From Betaproteobacteria bacterium UBA1934 (GTDB lineage Bacteria; Pseudomonadota; Gammaproteobacteria; Burkholderiales; Rhodocyclaceae), in assembly GCA_002337055.1 (NCBI GenBank), contig DDFG01000001.1, forward strand, positions 425,870-489,869: a DNA stretch of 64,000 nt. Reading direction: 5' to 3'. This document shows, piece after piece, positions 61,957-64,000 of the stretch (the stretch's first letter is position 1; each line of letters starts with the position of its first letter). The translations under genes and the position numbers were made by a program. The notes under the pieces were generated by a model, which was given only the letters and a program-made list of their open reading frames with translations, was not told the origin of the DNA and searched no databases.

Positions 61957-62336
61957 TCGAAAAGCAACGCTGCCGCCACCTTGCGACCTTCCGCCGCGAG
62001 AATGTTGTAGGTGCGGCACGCGGCCTGCAAATCCATGACTTCGACGCCGATGCCGGTCTGGGCGAAGGGTTTCAACCAGGCTGGCGGCGGAAAGCGCAGG
62101 CGGCTGCCGGTGCCGAGCAAGACGATTTCGCAGGGAGTATCCCTGAGTTGGGCGAGCAGGCCAACCAGATCGGCCTCTCCCAGCGTGGTGGCGGAGGTGC
62201 TGCACCAGGCGTCAACGAGCCGCTGCGGCTGCACCAGCAAGTTCCGCTCGTGGCGCTGCTGATTGACGGCGACGTAACCCTCGCCATAGGCGGTAAACAG
62301 GAGCGTGTCATCGTGGCTGGCTTGATGCAGTTTCAT
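61953..62336 (-). CDS. Mth938-domain (DUF498) protein
   Basis: A 127-residue protein with the Mth938-like fold (LLVQPQRLVDAWCSTS; EIVLLGTGSRLRFPPPAWLK; GIGVEVMDLQAACRTYNILA; EGRKVAAALL). The family includes NDUFAF3-like factors; bacterial function is unknown. It is divergent from alaA across 103 bp. Confidence 0.85.
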   Translation of the reverse strand: MKLHQASHDDTLLFTAYGEGYVAVNQQRHERNLLVQPQRLVDAWCSTSATTLGEADLVGLLAQLRDTPCEIVLLGTGSRLRFPPPAWLKPFAQTGIGVEVMDLQAACRTYNILAAEGRKVAAALLFD

Positions 62337-62439
62337 GGTTCGCTTCCAAATTGCGGCAAGTAGGGCGATTTAGTAGGATTATACCTTTGGCCTGCCGGGC
62401 GGACGCAGCCGGCGCTGGGATCAAACAACGGGGTTTGTC

Positions 62440-63666
62440 ATGCAACCGATCATGAAATCGAACAAGCTGTCCAACGTGCTCTACGACATTCGCGGGCCGG
62501 TGGCGCAGCGCGCCAAACAGATGGAAGAAGAGGGGCATCGCATCCTCAAGCTGAACATCGGCAATCTGGCACCGTTCGGCTTCGACGCGCCGGAAGAGAT
62601 CCAGCAGGACATGATCCGCAATCTGCCGAACTCGGCGGGTTATTCCGATTCCAAAGGCATTTTTGCTGCCCGCAAGGCGGTGATGCACTATACGCAGGAA
62701 AAGCGCATCAAAAATGTGGCGTTGGAGGATATTTACCTTGGCAACGGCGTTTCCGAACTGATCACGTTGTCAATGAACGCCTTGCTGAACACTGGTGACG
62801 AAGTGCTGGTGCCGGCGCCTGATTATCCGCTGTGGACGGCGGCGGTGAATCTATCCGGCGGGACACCGCGCCATTATCTGTGCGATGAGTCGAACGGATG
62901 GTTGCCCGATCTCGACGACATTCGCGCCAAGATCACGCCCAACACGCGCGCGATCGTAGTCATCAATCCGAACAACCCCACCGGGGCTTTGTATCCCGAC
63001 GATCTGCTCATGGAAATCGTCGAAATTGCTCGACAGAATGACCTGATCGTCTATTCCGACGAGGTTTATGACAAAGTTTTGTATGACGGTGTCACTCACA
63101 CTGCCATCGCCTCGCTCTCGGAGGATGTGCTGACCGTCACCTTCAACGGGTTGTCGAAGAACTACCGCTCCTGCGGCTACCGCGCCGGCTGGATGATCGT
63201 TTCCGGCGACAAGCGCCATGCCCGCGACTACATCGAGGGGCTTGATCTGCTCGCCAATATGCGCATGTGCTCGAATGTGCCGGGGCAGTACGCCATCCAG
63301 ACGGCGCTGGGCGGCTACCAGAGCATCAACGACCTGATTGCGCCGGGTGGCCGTATGTGTCGGCAGCGCGACCTTGCTTATTCGCTGATCACCGCCATTC
63401 CCGGTGTGACTTGCGTCAAGCCCAAGGCGACGCTGTACATGTTCCCCCGTCTCGATCCGAAGATTTATCCGATCACCGACGACCAGCAGTTCATGCTCGA
63501 ACTGCTACAGGAAGAGCGTCTGCTGCTGACTCATGGCACCGGCTTCAACTGGCCGCATCCCGATCACTTCCGGTTGGTCTTCCTGCCGCACGAGGATGAC
63601 CTGACCGAAGCAGTCGGCCGCATCGCCCGCTTTCTCGACCACTATCGCAAACGCTACGGAAACTGA
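62440..63666 (+). CDS. alaA: Alanine aminotransferase AlaA
   Basis: A 408-residue fold-type I PLP transaminase that makes alanine from pyruvate and glutamate. The PLP Lys is in NGLSKNYRSCGYRAGWM (K240); ANMRMCSNVPGQYAIQTALG and LLTHGTGFNWPHPDHFR match AlaA closely. ATG 62440; ATG 62452 is an alternative. The homoserine dehydrogenase gene follows with a 5-bp gap, the usual betaproteobacterial arrangement alaA-hom. Confidence 0.93.
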   Translation: MQPIMKSNKLSNVLYDIRGPVAQRAKQMEEEGHRILKLNIGNLAPFGFDAPEEIQQDMIRNLPNSAGYSDSKGIFAARKAVMHYTQEKRIKNVALEDIYLGNGVSELITLSMNALLNTGDEVLVPAPDYPLWTAAVNLSGGTPRHYLCDESNGWLPDLDDIRAKITPNTRAIVVINPNNPTGALYPDDLLMEIVEIARQNDLIVYSDEVYDKVLYDGVTHTAIASLSEDVLTVTFNGLSKNYRSCGYRAGWMIVSGDKRHARDYIEGLDLLANMRMCSNVPGQYAIQTALGGYQSINDLIAPGGRMCRQRDLAYSLITAIPGVTCVKPKATLYMFPRLDPKIYPITDDQQFMLELLQEERLLLTHGTGFNWPHPDHFRLVFLPHEDDLTEAVGRIARFLDHYRKRYGN

Positions 63667-63671
63667 GCACC

Positions 63672-64000
63672 ATGAAACCTATCAATGTTGGCCTGATCGG
63701 CATCGGCACCGTCGGTGGCGGCACTTATACCGTCCTTTCCAGGAACGCCGAAGAAATCACCCGCCGCGCAGGTCGACCGATCCGCATCAGCGCCGTCGCC
63801 GACCGCAATCTTGAACTGGCGCGCCAGATTACCGGCGGCGCCTGCAAGCTGACCGACGATGCGTTTGCCGTGGTGAATGATCCCGAAATCGACATCATCG
63901 TCGAGCTGATCGGCGGCTACACCGTGGCGAAAGACGTGGTGTTGCAGGCCATCGCCAACGGCAAGCATGTGGTCACCGCCAACAAGGCGTTGCTCGCCGT
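63672..64000 (+). CDS. hom: Homoserine dehydrogenase, 5' part
   Basis: The first 109 residues of homoserine dehydrogenase, which reduces aspartate semialdehyde to homoserine for Thr and Met synthesis. NAD-binding motif VGLIGIGTVGGGTYTVL begins at residue 6, and VTANKALLA near the end of the window is the conserved family segment. The gene continues past the window. Confidence 0.95.
   Translation, partial: MKPINVGLIGIGTVGGGTYTVLSRNAEEITRRAGRPIRISAVADRNLELARQITGGACKLTDDAFAVVNDPEIDIIVELIGGYTVAKDVVLQAIANGKHVVTANKALLA

Noticed and set aside
62337..62439. Riboswitch or attenuator before alaA
   Set aside because: Only 103 bp, with no leader peptide or conserved aptamer-like structure visible by eye.

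Overview
The window looks like chromosomal DNA of a GC-rich betaproteobacterium, perhaps from the Rhodocyclales. The evidence is two small families that I know mainly from Betaproteobacteria (DUF3567, DUF3460), a Bordetella/Burkholderia-type ftrABCD ferrous iron system, the hpnC-hpnD-hpnE squalene genes, and housekeeping genes of proteobacterial type (clpB, gltX, alaA, cimA, dps, mnmH). The order-level placement is a guess.

Layout. 0-9.9 kb: 3' end of clpB, a membrane acyltransferase broken by an in-frame stop, a Gly-rich lipoprotein divergent from an ECF sigma factor and a membrane Ser/Thr kinase, a DMT exporter, and a small outer-membrane-like protein. 9.9-22.3 kb: an iron island. A promoter flanked by two Fur-box-like sequences precedes tonB-exbB-exbD-hemP, then ftrA, a porin, ftrB, ftrC, ftrD, a siderophore receptor, a DUF1513 protein and a ferritin-like protein, followed by a CDF metal exporter and dps. 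Together these would energise outer-membrane uptake, carry ferrous or ferric iron inward, and store or detoxify it.

22.4-35.3 kb: small conserved proteins, a Pat-type protein acetyltransferase, a GGDEF cyclase that overlaps mnmH tail to tail, tesA and an orphan ABC ATPase with interlocked start codons, rarD, a rhodanese, a uracil/hypoxanthine-DNA glycosylase family protein, the squalene genes hpnC-hpnD-hpnE, and tRNA-Leu. 35.4-48.3 kb: a TetR-thioesterase-SDR operon whose SDR resembles halohydrin dehalogenases but lacks the catalytic Tyr; tag; an EnvZ/OmpR-like pair; an HtrA/DegP protease; an OmpA-like protein; a broken VOC gene; and a LysR-SDR-flavodoxin-like reductase cluster.

48.4-56.9 kb: an 8.5 kb prophage remnant inserted at the 3' end of tRNA-Glu and bounded by 18-bp direct repeats. 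It keeps a large serine recombinase, an HD hydrolase, a winged-helix protein, a lysis-type gene chain with ATGA overlaps, an HNH nuclease, a GH19 endolysin, a tail-like protein with a signal peptide, and a portal fragment fused in frame to the end of a MuF-type head protein carrying a PBECR-like nuclease domain. Its large terminase and an ATPase have both lost their N-termini at a head-to-head junction. Capsid, tape-measure and most tail genes are absent, so it is probably not an autonomous phage.

56.9-64 kb: tRNA-Glu, tRNA-Ala and gltX on the minus strand; tRNA-Val; an Rrf2 regulator, possibly leaderless, next to an NAD(P)-binding epimerase-like protein; cimA (citramalate synthase); a Mth938-domain protein; alaA; and the 5' end of homoserine dehydrogenase. 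No CRISPR array, rRNA operon or complete insertion sequence was seen.
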